Source: Thiotrichales bacterium
GTDB lineage: Bacteria > Pseudomonadota > Gammaproteobacteria > UBA5335 > SLRW01
DNA length: 34,717 nt
Assembly (NCBI GenBank): GCA_003567955.1
Contig: PWYF01000025.1
Span: forward strand, 1-34,717
Direction of reading: 5' to 3'
The notes below the pieces were generated by a model, which was given only the letters and a program-made list of their open reading frames with translations, had not been told where the DNA came from and made no database searches. The position numbers and the translations under genes were made by a program. Each line of letters opens with the position of its first letter. Position 1 is the stretch's first letter. Positions 1 through 7,314 of this stretch are shown here, piece after piece.

Positions 1-47
1 AAGTGCACCACCAGAATCACATCCGCCAGTAGTGCCGCCCAGTGCAT
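1..47 (-). CDS. DUF2784-like membrane protein, N-terminal fragment only
   Basis: An ATG (complement of 45-47) opens a frame running off the left edge of the window and reading MHWAALLADVILVVH. A GGGGAGGG Shine-Dalgarno-like run sits 4-5 nt upstream on the minus strand, which supports the start. The pattern of a short N-terminus followed by LLADxxLxxH resembles the beginning of DUF2784 proteins, small predicted inner-membrane proteins of unknown function. Only 15 codons are visible, so the family call is tentative. It lies downstream of the ion channel gene on the same strand, with 228 bp between them. Confidence 0.45.
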   Translation of the reverse strand, partial: MHWAALLADVILVVH

Positions 48-163
48 CCTGCCCTCCCCGTCAGCCTCTCGATAACCCCTCAGACAGCCGACACTCAGGG
101 GCCGTTCCCGTCACGCCCCTGCCACCCTGATAACACGGCTATTCAAACAAAAAGATGTTGTAC

Positions 164-251
164 GCGGGAATGCGGGAATGTTGTAAGCAAGAAAACCGTA
201 AAGCAGGGAGGCCGCTGTTTTAATACCTTCCCACCTTCCCACTTTCCCGCC
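164..251. repeat. Inverted pair of octamer micro-arrays
   Basis: Two copies of the octamer GCGGGAAT (164-179) face three copies of a TTCCCRCY octamer (228-251); the two unit types are roughly reverse complements of each other. The roughly 48 bp between them hold a weak hairpin, TAAAGCAG (199-206) against CTGTTTTA (215-222). The whole interval lies between the end of the ion channel gene and the DUF2784-like start. The organisation matches the other short-unit inverted arrays in this window (5709-6053 and 17047-17550), but the unit sequence is different. Function unknown. Confidence 0.55.
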
Positions 252-275
252 TGCAACGCGCACGCCTTGCGTGCG

Positions 276-1121
276 CTACTTTTCCCTGAGCATGCGTTCC
301 ATCTCAATCACCCGCTTGTCCAGCGCCCGCAGGGTCTCAATGACCTCCACCCGCTCGCGGTGGGCCTTCTCCTCGCTGGCGGTGCGTTTCTCCTCTTCTT
401 CTTCCCAGTGCAGGCTCTGCATGGTGCTGACGATCAGGCCGATGAACAGGTTCAGTACCGTGAAACTGCACACCAGGATAAAGCTGACAAAGTACAGCCA
501 GGCCCAGGGGTAGACCTCCATCACCGGCCGCGCAATCCCCATGGACCAGCTCTCCAGCGTCATGACCTGGAACAGAGAGAACATCGAGGCCCCCACGGAA
601 CCGAACCACTGCGGGAAACTCTCACTGAACAGGCTGGTGCCCATCACCCCGAAAACATAGAACACCAGCAGCAGCAAAACCGCGATCCAGCCGATACCAG
701 GGATGGCCCGCAACAGTCCCTCCACCAGCGTGCGCAGGGCCGAAATCATGGACAGCAGTCGCAACACACGCAGGATACGCAAGGTACGCAGCACCGCCAG
801 CGGGCCGGAGGCCGGCACCAGCGAGATACTCACAATCAGGAAATCGAACACATTCCAGCCGCTGCGAAAGAAACGCGGCCCCCAGGCCACCAGCTTCAGT
901 CCAATCTCGACTACAAACACGCCCAGCACAAGATTGCCGATCAGGGTGATGGGGTCACCGAAACGGGCCATGATGTCAGAGGAGGTTTCCAGGCCCAGGG
1001 TGATGGCATTAATCACAATCAGCCCCACGATTGTCCAGGTCGGGACGGGGCCTTCAATCCACTCGCCCAGACGCTGGCGCCAGGGGGTTTCTGCGCTTGT
1101 ACTCACTTCGGGAATCTCCAC
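276..1121 (-). CDS. Voltage-gated sodium channel, NaChBac/NavBac type
   Basis: A 281-residue inner-membrane protein with one six-helix channel domain; four subunits would form the pore. S1 lies around residues 29-47 and S2 around 58-80. The S4 voltage sensor, residues 111-130, carries an arginine at every third position (LRTLRILRVLRLL). The selectivity filter TLESW is at 188-192, the signature of bacterial sodium channels. S6 is near 205-233, followed by an acidic run and a C-terminal helix to the end that would form the tetramerising coiled coil. The start is a GTG with no clear Shine-Dalgarno sequence; no better in-frame start precedes it. It is divergent from ectA across 197 bp. Sodium entry in response to voltage is the family role; a link to osmoadaptation is inferred only from position. 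Confidence 0.9.
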   Translation of the reverse strand: MEIPEVSTSAETPWRQRLGEWIEGPVPTWTIVGLIVINAITLGLETSSDIMARFGDPITLIGNLVLGVFVVEIGLKLVAWGPRFFRSGWNVFDFLIVSISLVPASGPLAVLRTLRILRVLRLLSMISALRTLVEGLLRAIPGIGWIAVLLLLVFYVFGVMGTSLFSESFPQWFGSVGASMFSLFQVMTLESWSMGIARPVMEVYPWAWLYFVSFILVCSFTVLNLFIGLIVSTMQSLHWEEEEEKRTASEEKAHRERVEVIETLRALDKRVIEMERMLREK

Positions 1122-1180
1122 GTCGGGGAATAGCTTTTCATGGCGGCGCAGTATAGCGACTCACGGGCCCGCATCCGAAT

Positions 1181-1190
1181 CTGTTATAAT
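1181..1190 (+). promoter_or_regulatory. Extended -10 promoter element upstream of ectA
   Basis: The perfect hexamer TATAAT (1185-1190) is preceded by TG one base upstream, giving an extended -10 element (TGnTATAAT). No good -35 hexamer is seen 16-18 bp upstream, as is common for extended -10 promoters. Transcription would start near 1197, leaving a leader of about 120 nt before the ectA GTG. Osmotic control of the ect operon is typical of the family, but no operator was recognised here. Confidence 0.5.
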
Positions 1191-1318
1191 AATCGCCCGA
1201 TTGGCCGGGCTCCGACCACTGGCGACCGGAGCAAAAGCCCGCAACAACAGCACTTGCGGCGCTTTCCTGCGAGCCATGTCCGCCCGGCCGTAAATCCGCG
1301 GCAACAACAGGAACAACA

Positions 1319-1837
1319 GTGAGCGACAGCGACAGTTCTGCGCATACCATCCGGCCCATGCGGACCGAAGACGGCGCCAGTGTCTGGCGACTGATCCAGC
1401 GGGCCGGCACCCTTGATCTGAACTCCGCCTACCTCTACCTGTTGCTCGGCCGTTTCTACGGTGACACCTGTCTGGTGGCCACCAGCGGGGACGACGAGCA
1501 CCTGGCGGGCTTTGTGACTGCCTTTATCCCTCCGGGGCGGGATGAAACAGTATTCCTGTGGCAAATCGGCGTGGACCCTGACTTCCAGGGCCAGGGCGTG
1601 GCCGGCCGGCTTTTGCGGGCGCTGTTAAATTTGCCGGCCTGCCGCCGGGCCCGCTATCTGGAGACCACGGTCACGCCCTCAAATGACAATTCACGCGGCC
1701 TCTTCCATGCCTATGCGCGCCGGGCCAACACCGAGCTCAGCGAGCATGATTTCTTCCCCGGCGAGCTGTTCCCGGAACCGGAGCACGAGCCCGAGAAACT
1801 GTTGCGCATTGGCCCCATCGACAAACGTCCCGAATAA
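1319..1837 (+). CDS. ectA: L-2,4-diaminobutyrate N-acetyltransferase (ectoine synthesis, step 2)
   Basis: EctA acetylates the gamma-amino group of L-2,4-diaminobutyrate with acetyl-CoA, the second step of ectoine synthesis, in the cytoplasm. The 172-residue length and single GNAT fold fit the family. Near the N-terminus the IRP...D...WRL region and the following LDLNSAYLYLLL block are typical of EctA. The acetyl-CoA loop appears as VDPDFQGQGVAGRLL in the middle, and ETTVTPSNDNSRGLF is the conserved late GNAT segment. The start is a GTG preceded by AGGA eight bases upstream; an ATG 13 codons further in would remove conserved sequence. ectB follows after 33 bp, then ectC, so the three form one operon. 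Confidence 0.95.
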   Translation: MSDSDSSAHTIRPMRTEDGASVWRLIQRAGTLDLNSAYLYLLLGRFYGDTCLVATSGDDEHLAGFVTAFIPPGRDETVFLWQIGVDPDFQGQGVAGRLLRALLNLPACRRARYLETTVTPSNDNSRGLFHAYARRANTELSEHDFFPGELFPEPEHEPEKLLRIGPIDKRPE

Positions 1838-1870
1838 ACTACGCATCTTCATGCAAGGAGCGTGTCAGCC

Positions 1871-3142
1871 ATGAATGTATTTGAAGAACTCGAATCAGAA
1901 GTCCGCAGCTATTGCCGGGGTTTCCCGGCCGTGTTCGAGCGTGCCAAGGACCACTGGCTGTGGGATGAAAACGGCAACCGCTATCTGGATTTCTTCGGTG
2001 GCGCCGGCGCCCTGAACTACGGCCACAACAACGAGCACATCAAGGGCAAGGTGCTCGAATACATCCAGAATGACGGCATTATCCACAGCCTGGATATGGC
2101 CTCGGTCAGCAAGCGCGAGTTCCTGGAAACCTTCAACGAGATCATCCTGGAACCGCGCAAGCTCAACTACAAGGTCCAGTTCCCCGGCCCCACCGGCACC
2201 AATGCGGTGGAAGCCGCGCTCAAGCTGGCTCGCAAGGTCACCGGCCGGGATTCTGTAATCAGCTTCACCAACGCCTTCCACGGCATGACACTGGGGGCGC
2301 TGTCGGTGACCGGCAATGCTTTCAAACGCAGCGGTGCCGGCGTACCGCTGGGCAACGCCGTGAGCATGCCTTATGACGGCTACCTGGGGGATGATACCGA
2401 CACCATCGACTACCTGGAAAAAACCCTGGAAGACGGTGGCAGCGGCATTGACCTGCCTGCCGCGGTGATCGTGGAAACCCTGCAGGGCGAAGGCGGTATC
2501 AACGTGGCCAGCTTTGAGTGGCTCAAACGCCTGGAAGACCTGTGCCGGCGCTGGGAAATCCTCTTCATCATTGATGATATCCAGTCCGGCTGCGGGCGTA
2601 CCGGTCCCTTCTTCAGCTTTGAGCCAGCTGGTCTGGACCCCGATATGGTCTGCCTGTCCAAATCCATCGGTGGGTATGGCTTCCCGCTGGCGCTGGTACT
2701 GATCAAGCCGGAGCTGGACGTGTGGGAGCCGGGCGAACACAACGGCACCTTCCGTGGCAATAACCTGGCCTTTGTGGCTTCTACCGCCGCCATGCGCCAG
2801 TACTGGCGCGATGACAGCCTCAGCCGTCAGGTCGAGGCCAATGGCGCCCGGGTGCGCGAGGCCTTCGAGAAGTTCGTCATGACCTGGCCGGATGTATTTG
2901 TCGAGGCGCGCGGCCGCGGACTGTTCCAGGGCCTGGTCTGCAACGACGCCGAGATTGCCGACAAGATCTGCGCCGAAGCTTTTGCCAATGGCATGTTGAT
3001 GGAAACCTCGGGCGCCGAAAGCGAGGTGGTCAAGTGCCTGGCGCCGCTGACCATTGATCAGGAAGGCATCGAGATGGGCCTGGAGATTCTGGAAAAGTCT
3101 ATTCGTACCGTACTCGGCAAGGACGACTCCCGCGTGGCCTGA
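1871..3142 (+). CDS. ectB: Diaminobutyrate--2-oxoglutarate transaminase (ectoine synthesis, step 1)
   Basis: EctB is a class III PLP aminotransferase that moves an amino group from glutamate to aspartate 4-semialdehyde, making L-2,4-diaminobutyrate, the first committed step to ectoine. The 423-residue protein begins [16 protein letters not shown], characteristic of Ect[18 protein letters not shown] near residues 105-120 and the [13 protein letters not shown] block are the cofactor-site motifs, and Lys264 in SKSIGGYG is the expected Schiff-base lysine. An in-frame GTG lies nine bases upstream, but AGGAG at 1855-1859 is 11 bases from the ATG and only 2 from the GTG, so the ATG is preferred. It sits between ectA and ectC with short gaps. 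No dedicated aspartokinase (ask_ect) accompanies the cluster. Confidence 0.95.
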   Translation: MNVFEELESEVRSYCRGFPAVFERAKDHWLWDENGNRYLDFFGGAGALNYGHNNEHIKGKVLEYIQNDGIIHSLDMASVSKREFLETFNEIILEPRKLNYKVQFPGPTGTNAVEAALKLARKVTGRDSVISFTNAFHGMTLGALSVTGNAFKRSGAGVPLGNAVSMPYDGYLGDDTDTIDYLEKTLEDGGSGIDLPAAVIVETLQGEGGINVASFEWLKRLEDLCRRWEILFIIDDIQSGCGRTGPFFSFEPAGLDPDMVCLSKSIGGYGFPLALVLIKPELDVWEPGEHNGTFRGNNLAFVASTAAMRQYWRDDSLSRQVEANGARVREAFEKFVMTWPDVFVEARGRGLFQGLVCNDAEIADKICAEAFANGMLMETSGAESEVVKCLAPLTIDQEGIEMGLEILEKSIRTVLGKDDSRVA

Positions 3143-3183
3143 AGCCGCGCACCGTTCATTCACCACATTTCAGGAGAATTTTT

Positions 3184-3573
3184 ATGCTGGTACGTTCACT
3201 GGAAAGCATTGTCGACACCGACCGCGACGTCTCCGGCGAAACCTGGCGCAGTCGTCGGCTGCTGCTGAAAAAGGACGGCATGGGCTTTTCCATGCACGAC
3301 ACCATCCTCCACGCCGGCACCGTGACCCGCATGTGGTACAAGAACCATCTGGAAGCGGTGTACTGCATCGAGGGCAAAGCCGAAATCGAGGAACTCGATA
3401 ACGGCACCGTGCACAAAATCGAGCCCGGCGTGATCTACGCGCTGGATCAGCATGACCGCCACGAGCTGCGGGTGCATGAAACCGTGCGCTTTGTGTGTGT
3501 GTTCAACCCGCCCTGCACCGGACGCGAGACACACGATGCGGACGGCGCCTACCCCCTGCTTGAAGACGACTGA
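3184..3573 (+). CDS. ectC: L-ectoine synthase
   Basis: EctC closes N-gamma-acetyl-diaminobutyrate to ectoine by loss of water, the last step of ectoine synthesis. It is a 129-residue single-domain cupin, the usual length. The residues known to hold the catalytic metal in characterised EctC proteins are all at the expected positions: Glu57 (in NHLEAVYC), Tyr85 (GVIYALDQ) and His93 (HDRHEL). The ATG is preceded by AGGAG with good spacing. It is 41 bp after ectB, and a strong intrinsic terminator follows 22 bp after the stop, so the ectABC transcript probably ends here. Confidence 0.96.
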   Translation: MLVRSLESIVDTDRDVSGETWRSRRLLLKKDGMGFSMHDTILHAGTVTRMWYKNHLEAVYCIEGKAEIEELDNGTVHKIEPGVIYALDQHDRHELRVHETVRFVCVFNPPCTGRETHDADGAYPLLEDD

Positions 3574-3594
3574 CATCCAGTTGATGGCAGGATG

Positions 3595-3624
3595 AAAAGC
3601 CGGGCCCTGGCCCGGCTTTTTTTT
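3595..3624 (+). terminator. Intrinsic terminator between ectC and ectD
   Basis: An AAAAGCCGGGCC arm, a CT loop and a GGCCCGGC arm are followed by eight T residues. This is a textbook Rho-independent terminator on the plus strand. It lies just after ectC and separates ectABC from ectD, 131 bp downstream, suggesting that ectD has its own promoter or depends on read-through. Confidence 0.88.
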
Positions 3625-3754
3625 ATGTCGGAAAAACGGTGGCAGGCAGCGCTTGAAACCGGCTCGACCATCCCCAAGATGATTGTCGTGAGAACCACTC
3701 ACACCCGTTCACAACAGAGGAGCTCAAATTTGATTGTTTGCCGGAGGTGATTGC

Positions 3755-4702
3755 ATGGTCAACGCACAGGATCTGTATCCGACCCGTATCCATGACGAAG
3801 CCCGCATACTGGATCGTGTTGATCCGGTGGTCTACTCCGACCCCGCTACTGAAGGTCCGCTGAACTATGAACAGCTCGACAGCTTCGAGAACAAGGGCTT
3901 TGTGCACGTCGAGAATTTCTTTGATGAGGACACCGTACGTGAGCTGAGCCAGGCACTTGAGCGCGCCCGTACTGAAAACACCGGCTCGGATCGTCCGGAA
4001 GTCATCCAGGAACCGGCCAGTGGCGATGTACGCTCCATATTCGCCGTACATCAACACAACCCGGTCTACCGCGAATTGAGCCGGGATCCGCGCCTGCTGC
4101 GCGCGATCTTCCAGGTACTTGGCAGCGACGCCTATATTCATCAGTCTCGCATCAACTTCAAACCCGGCTTCCGGGGCAAGGAGTTTTACTGGCATTCGGA
4201 TTTTGAAACCTGGCATGCCGAAGACGGCATGCCCCGCATGCGCGCGGTGAGCTGTCTGATCCCCATGACACCCAATGATGAATTCAATGGCGCGCTGATG
4301 CTGATTCCCGGCTCACACCGGCACTACATCAGCTGCGTGGGTCACACGCCGGAAGACAACTACAAGCGCTCACTGAAACAACAGAGCACCGGAGTCCCCG
4401 ATGATGACAGCCTGCGCTGGCTGGTGGACAAATACGGTATCGAGGCCCCGCACACGGGCCCGGGGTCGCTGTTGCTGTTTGACTGCAACGTGATGCACGG
4501 CTCCAACAGCAACATCTCGCCCTTCCCGCGCAGCAATGTGTTCTTTGTTTATAACAGCGTGCACAACACGCTGCAGCAGCCCTTTGGCGCTGACGCACCG
4601 CGCCCGGACTTCCTCGCCGAACGTCGGCCAGCAGGCCTGGGAGCGGACCGTGTCCCGGCGATGTCGAAGCGGGTGCGGGGCGCCAGCCGGGCCCGGGCCT
4701 GA
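3755..4702 (+). CDS. ectD: Ectoine 5-hydroxylase
   Basis: EctD is a non-heme Fe(II)/2-oxoglutarate dioxygenase of the PhyH family that converts ectoine to 5-hydroxyectoine. The 315-residue protein contains the family signature FYWHSDFETWHAEDGMP. From it come the iron ligands His147 and Asp149, with the distal His248 in NVMHGSNSNISP; these match the positions known from characterised EctD within one residue. The ATG has GGAGG eight bases upstream; an in-frame TTG seven codons earlier lacks such a site. The last 25 or so residues, rich in Arg and Ala, are longer than the usual EctD tail and may be dispensable. A terminator separates it from ectC. The stop lies 2 bp from the stop of the convergent oxidoreductase gene. 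Confidence 0.95.
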   Translation: MVNAQDLYPTRIHDEARILDRVDPVVYSDPATEGPLNYEQLDSFENKGFVHVENFFDEDTVRELSQALERARTENTGSDRPEVIQEPASGDVRSIFAVHQHNPVYRELSRDPRLLRAIFQVLGSDAYIHQSRINFKPGFRGKEFYWHSDFETWHAEDGMPRMRAVSCLIPMTPNDEFNGALMLIPGSHRHYISCVGHTPEDNYKRSLKQQSTGVPDDDSLRWLVDKYGIEAPHTGPGSLLLFDCNVMHGSNSNISPFPRSNVFFVYNSVHNTLQQPFGADAPRPDFLAERRPAGLGADRVPAMSKRVRGASRARA

Positions 4703-4704
4703 GC

Positions 4705-5685
4705 TCAACCCAGGTCCAGAATGACCTTGCCAAAGTGGCCGCTGTTTTCCATATGACGGTGGGCGTCTGCCGCGGCATCAAGCGGGTAGACGCTGTCCAC
4801 CTGCGGCTTTAATTTGCCGGCTTCGAACAGCGGCAGGATCTCGCTGCTGAAGCGCACGGCCAGGACGATACGGCGCTCCAGCGGCAGACTGCGCATGGTC
4901 ATGGCTTGCACCGTCAGGCGTTTCATCAGCAGGCGGGTGAAATCCAGTCGATCATCCAGACCGCCGAGCAGCCCGATGACCACCATTCGGCCCTCGGGCC
5001 GCAGGGCGTCCAGGTTAGCCTGCAGCGCACCGCCGCCGAGCAGGTCCAGCACCACATCCACGCCTTCGCCGTCTGCGGCCCGGACCACCTCGGTGAGTTC
5101 CCCCTCACCGTCGACGTGGCCGATGTCCATACCCAGTGCTTGCAGTTTAGCCAGCCGCTCGGCCGAGCGGCTGGTGCCGATGCTGCGGGCATCCAGGGCA
5201 TGAATTAGCTGGATGGCCGCCTGACCCACCCCCGAGGTGGCGGCCCGCACCAGCGCCCACTGGCCCCGGCGCAGCCCGCCCTCCACGAACAGGGCGCGCC
5301 AGGCGGTCATGAATACCTCGGGAATGGCCGCCGCCTCGGTAAAGGGTATATCGGCAGGCACCGGCAATAACTCACGCTCGTGCACCACTACGTAGTCGGC
5401 ACAGGCCGCGCCCCCTGTGAGCCCCATTACCCGATCACCCACCTGTGCGCTGACGGTACGGGGGCCGAGCGCTTCCACGACACCGGCGTACTCCAGCCCG
5501 GGAATGCGCTCATCCACGCCCGGCGGCGGCGGGTAAAGCCCCCGGCGCTGCAGCAGGTCGGCACGATTGAGCCCGGCGGCATGCACCCGTATCCGCACTT
5601 CAGCACCACCCGGCTGCGGCGTGTCCACCGCTTGCAGCTCGAGCACCTCCGGTTCACCCGGCTCCCTGATCACTACAGCGCGCAT
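4705..5685 (-). CDS. NAD(P)H-dependent quinone oxidoreductase (PIG3-like MDR family)
   Basis: A 326-residue medium-chain dehydrogenase/reductase without the structural zinc cysteines, most like the TP53I3/PIG3 quinone oxidoreductase group. The N-terminal catalytic domain contains AGLNRADLLQRRGLYPPPPG followed by PGLEYAGVVEALG. The Rossmann domain begins around TSGVGQAAIQLI, and LDLLGGGALQANLDALRPEG is typical of the family. It would reduce quinones or enone aldehydes with NADPH; the true substrate is unknown. It begins with ATG and a GAGG ribosome site eight bases upstream. That site is enclosed in a perfect 9-bp palindrome (5686-5706). It is convergent with ectD and has no obvious operon partner. 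Confidence 0.88.
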   Translation of the reverse strand: MRAVVIREPGEPEVLELQAVDTPQPGGAEVRIRVHAAGLNRADLLQRRGLYPPPPGVDERIPGLEYAGVVEALGPRTVSAQVGDRVMGLTGGAACADYVVVHERELLPVPADIPFTEAAAIPEVFMTAWRALFVEGGLRRGQWALVRAATSGVGQAAIQLIHALDARSIGTSRSAERLAKLQALGMDIGHVDGEGELTEVVRAADGEGVDVVLDLLGGGALQANLDALRPEGRMVVIGLLGGLDDRLDFTRLLMKRLTVQAMTMRSLPLERRIVLAVRFSSEILPLFEAGKLKPQVDSVYPLDAAADAHRHMENSGHFGKVILDLG

Positions 5686-5706
5686 ATAATTTCCTCGGGA
5701 AATTAT
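5686..5706 (-). promoter_or_regulatory. Perfect palindrome covering the ribosome binding site of the oxidoreductase gene
   Basis: ATAATTTCC and GGAAATTAT are exact reverse complements separated by TCG. The palindrome starts one base upstream of the ATG and includes the GAGG Shine-Dalgarno sequence on the minus strand. It could be a protein operator (a dimeric repressor site) or an RNA hairpin that hides the ribosome site. The sequence does not decide between these. Confidence 0.5.
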
Positions 5707-5708
5707 CG

Positions 5709-5736
5709 TTTTATGTTTCAGGCTTTATGTTTCAGG
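5709..5736. repeat. Short heptamer-periodic repeat flanking element copy 1 (left side)
   Basis: The 13-bp word TTTATGTTTCAGG occurs twice with a 14-bp period (5710-5722 and 5724-5736). Each half resembles a heptamer of the form GTTTNAN. The same kind of unit appears in inverted orientation on the other side of the element, at 6019-6053. Confidence 0.55.
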
Positions 5737-5741
5737 ACGTC

Positions 5742-6011
5742 TTAAGGAAACACTGATTTATTCGTCACGCCTCAGGCCTTGCCAGCGTCCTGGTATCAAG
5801 GCGCAACTTTGCAGGCGTATCGAGAATACGTCAAAAAGTTGCAACGCAGAGACCGGGACGCTGGCAAGGCCCCGAAGGGCGGACCCTGCGGCGCCCATCT
5901 GCGGCGTTGCCGTGCTTGCAAAGGCAACCAGCCTTCGACTGCGCACGGCGCCTTGCATATGGACGCCGCAGAGCCCGCTGAGACGCGACGAATAAATCAG
6001 TGTTTCCTTAA
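5742..6011. mobile_element. Structured palindromic element, copy 1 (270 bp, MITE-like, family not recognised)
   Basis: This fills most of the 377-bp gap between the biotin-carrier gene and the oxidoreductase gene. The terminal inverted repeats are perfect over 25 nt (5742-5766 against 5987-6011), beginning TTAAGGAAACACTG. Inside, 15-nt arms 5776-5790 and 5856-5870 are exact complements. They enclose a 65-nt core (5791-5855) with a GCAACTTT/AAAGTTGC stem and a CGTAT/ATACG hairpin with loop CGAGA. Copy 2 at 24319-24494 has the same core (62 of 65 identical) but different stem arms. This copy has about 95 extra nt (5871-5977 region) with its own inverted repeats. It encodes no transposase; ORFs across it are by-products of the core. 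TTAA at both ends may be a target duplication. Confidence 0.75.
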
Positions 6012-6018
6012 AATATCG

Positions 6019-6053
6019 TAAAACCTAAAACCTTAAACCTAAAACCTAAACCG
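6019..6053. repeat. Heptamer array (consensus TAAAACC, five units)
   Basis: Five consecutive heptamers matching TAAAACC or one to three changes from it lie between element copy 1 and the end of the biotin-carrier gene. They are inverted relative to the GTTT-type heptamers at 5709-5736, so the element sits between an inverted pair of arrays. No function is assigned. Confidence 0.6.
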
Positions 6054-6062
6054 ATTGATGCG

Positions 6063-6284
6063 TCAGTCCGCATCAATTTCAAGCAGTATCTCGTCTTCAT
6101 CAACCAGGGCACCAGACTCAACATGCACGATTTTTACCGTGCCGTCGCAGGGCGCTTCCTGCGGCACTTCCATCTTCATGGATTCCAGCACCACCAGCAC
6201 CTGTCCGGCGCTCACCTGCTCGTCCGCCTGCACGTGGATTTGCCAGACTGTTCCCGCGGTGCTGGCCTTGAGTTGTGTTGCCAT
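6063..6284 (-). CDS. Small stand-alone biotin/lipoyl carrier protein
   Basis: A 73-residue protein made of one biotinyl/lipoyl attachment domain. The attachment motif is ESMKMEV, with Lys37 as the predicted modified residue; the MKM triplet favours biotin over lipoate. The second half, GTVKIVHVESGALVDEDEILLEI, is the usual mirror half of the hammerhead fold. The ATG has AGAGG eight bases upstream. The gene is last in the fatty-acid oxidation/ETF block, 88 bp after etfA, with a 12-bp hairpin in the gap. The biotin carboxylase and carboxyltransferase it should serve are not in the window, so its partner, probably an acyl-CoA carboxylase, is unknown. Confidence 0.82.
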   Translation of the reverse strand: MATQLKASTAGTVWQIHVQADEQVSAGQVLVVLESMKMEVPQEAPCDGTVKIVHVESGALVDEDEILLEIDAD

Positions 6285-6316
6285 ACCTGTCGCCTCTGAA
6301 AACCGCCCTGAAATGA

Positions 6317-6344
6317 CAATGGCCCGCCGTAGGGCGGGCCATTG
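6317..6344 (-). terminator. Strong hairpin between etfA and the biotin-carrier gene (possible attenuator)
   Basis: CAATGGCCCGCC (6317-6328) and its exact complement (6333-6344) form a 12-bp stem with a 4-nt loop. No T run follows on the minus strand, so it is a weak candidate for Rho-independent termination. It may instead protect the upstream etf mRNA end or partially reduce expression of the downstream gene. Confidence 0.45.
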
Positions 6345-6372
6345 TTTCATGCTGCCATCATGCGTGGCCGCT

Positions 6373-7314
6373 TCAGCCGAGCTTTTGCTCAAGCTCCGGC
6401 ACCGCATCAAACAGATCCGCCACCAGACCGAGATCCGCCACCTCGAAGATCGGCGCTTCCTCGTCCTTGTTGATGGCGACAATGGTGCCGGCGTCCTTGA
6501 TGCCGGCCCAGTGCTGAATCGCACCGGAAATACCCACGGCAATGTAGAGCTCGGGGGCAATGATCTTGCCCGTCTGCCCGACCTGCATATCGTTGGGCAC
6601 ATAGCCGGCATCCACGGCGGCACGCGACGCGCCTACCCCGGCGTTAATCTTGTCGGCGAGCTTGTAGATGATGTCAAAGTTCTCGCCACTGCCAACACCA
6701 CGACCACCGGAAACCACACGGGGGGCTGTCTGCAGATCGGGACGATCACTTTTGTGCGTTTCTACCGACACAAAGCGGGTGTGATCGGGCAGCTCGGCGT
6801 CCACGCTGATGTCTTCAACGGAAGCCGAATTACCCTCGCCCGCGGCCTGGTAGGAGGCGGCACGCACGGTACCACACAATACCTGGTCGGACGGCGCCTC
6901 GACCGTGGTAATGGCATTGCCGGCGTAGATCGGACGCTGGAAAACATAATCGCTTTCCACTTTCATGATGTCCGACACCTGCAACACGCCCAGCAGAGCA
7001 GCCACTCGGGCCATCAGATCCTTGCCAAAAGTACTGCCCGCCACCAGCACATGCGTGTAATCGGCAGCCATTTTGACAATCTGTGGCGCCAGCATGGCGG
7101 CCAGGCAATGCTCGTTGGCCGGGTTGTCGATACGCAACACGCGACTGACACCGTCCAGCTTCGCCGCCTGGTCGGCCACACCGTTGTCACCGGAGACAAA
7201 CACAGCCACATCCAGCGCCTCGGGGCTGAAATCCGCGGCACAGGCCACGGCCTTGGGCGTGGTCGGATTGAGATTTTCGCCGTCGTGATCGGCGATCAAA
7301 AGCACCTTCGCCAT
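6373..7314 (-). CDS. etfA: Electron transfer flavoprotein, alpha subunit
   Basis: EtfA is the FAD-carrying subunit of the soluble electron transfer flavoprotein, which collects electrons from acyl-CoA dehydrogenases. The 313-residue length is typical. The C-terminal FAD domain shows the family signature [16 protein letters not shown], followed by [17 protein letters not shown], and [10 protein letters not shown] earlier is the conserved flavin-contact loop. The start ATG overlaps the etfB stop (TGATG), indicating translational coupling. In transcription order it follows ETF-QO and etfB, directly serving the acyl-CoA dehydrogenase encoded upstream. Confidence 0.95.
   Translation of the reverse strand: MAKVLLIADHDGENLNPTTPKAVACAADFSPEALDVAVFVSGDNGVADQAAKLDGVSRVLRIDNPANEHCLAAMLAPQIVKMAADYTHVLVAGSTFGKDLMARVAALLGVLQVSDIMKVESDYVFQRPIYAGNAITTVEAPSDQVLCGTVRAASYQAAGEGNSASVEDISVDAELPDHTRFVSVETHKSDRPDLQTAPRVVSGGRGVGSGENFDIIYKLADKINAGVGASRAAVDAGYVPNDMQVGQTGKIIAPELYIAVGISGAIQHWAGIKDAGTIVAINKDEEAPIFEVADLGLVADLFDAVPELEQKLG

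Noticed and set aside
1140-1322. Upstream leader peptide of 60 codons ahead of ectA
   Set aside because: Composition is arbitrary, it overlaps the ectA start out of frame, and no ribosome site precedes it. Its start also lies upstream of the predicted transcription start.
4703-4704. Ectoine-specific aspartokinase (ask_ect) expected after the ect genes
   Set aside because: ectD is followed directly by a convergent oxidoreductase; no aspartokinase is present in the window.
5758-6021. Possible small proteins within element copy 1 and a similar one in copy 2 (sharing LFDVFSIRLQS)
   Set aside because: The shared peptide is simply the translation of the 65-nt structured core. There is no ribosome site, and stem complementarity explains the conservation better than coding.
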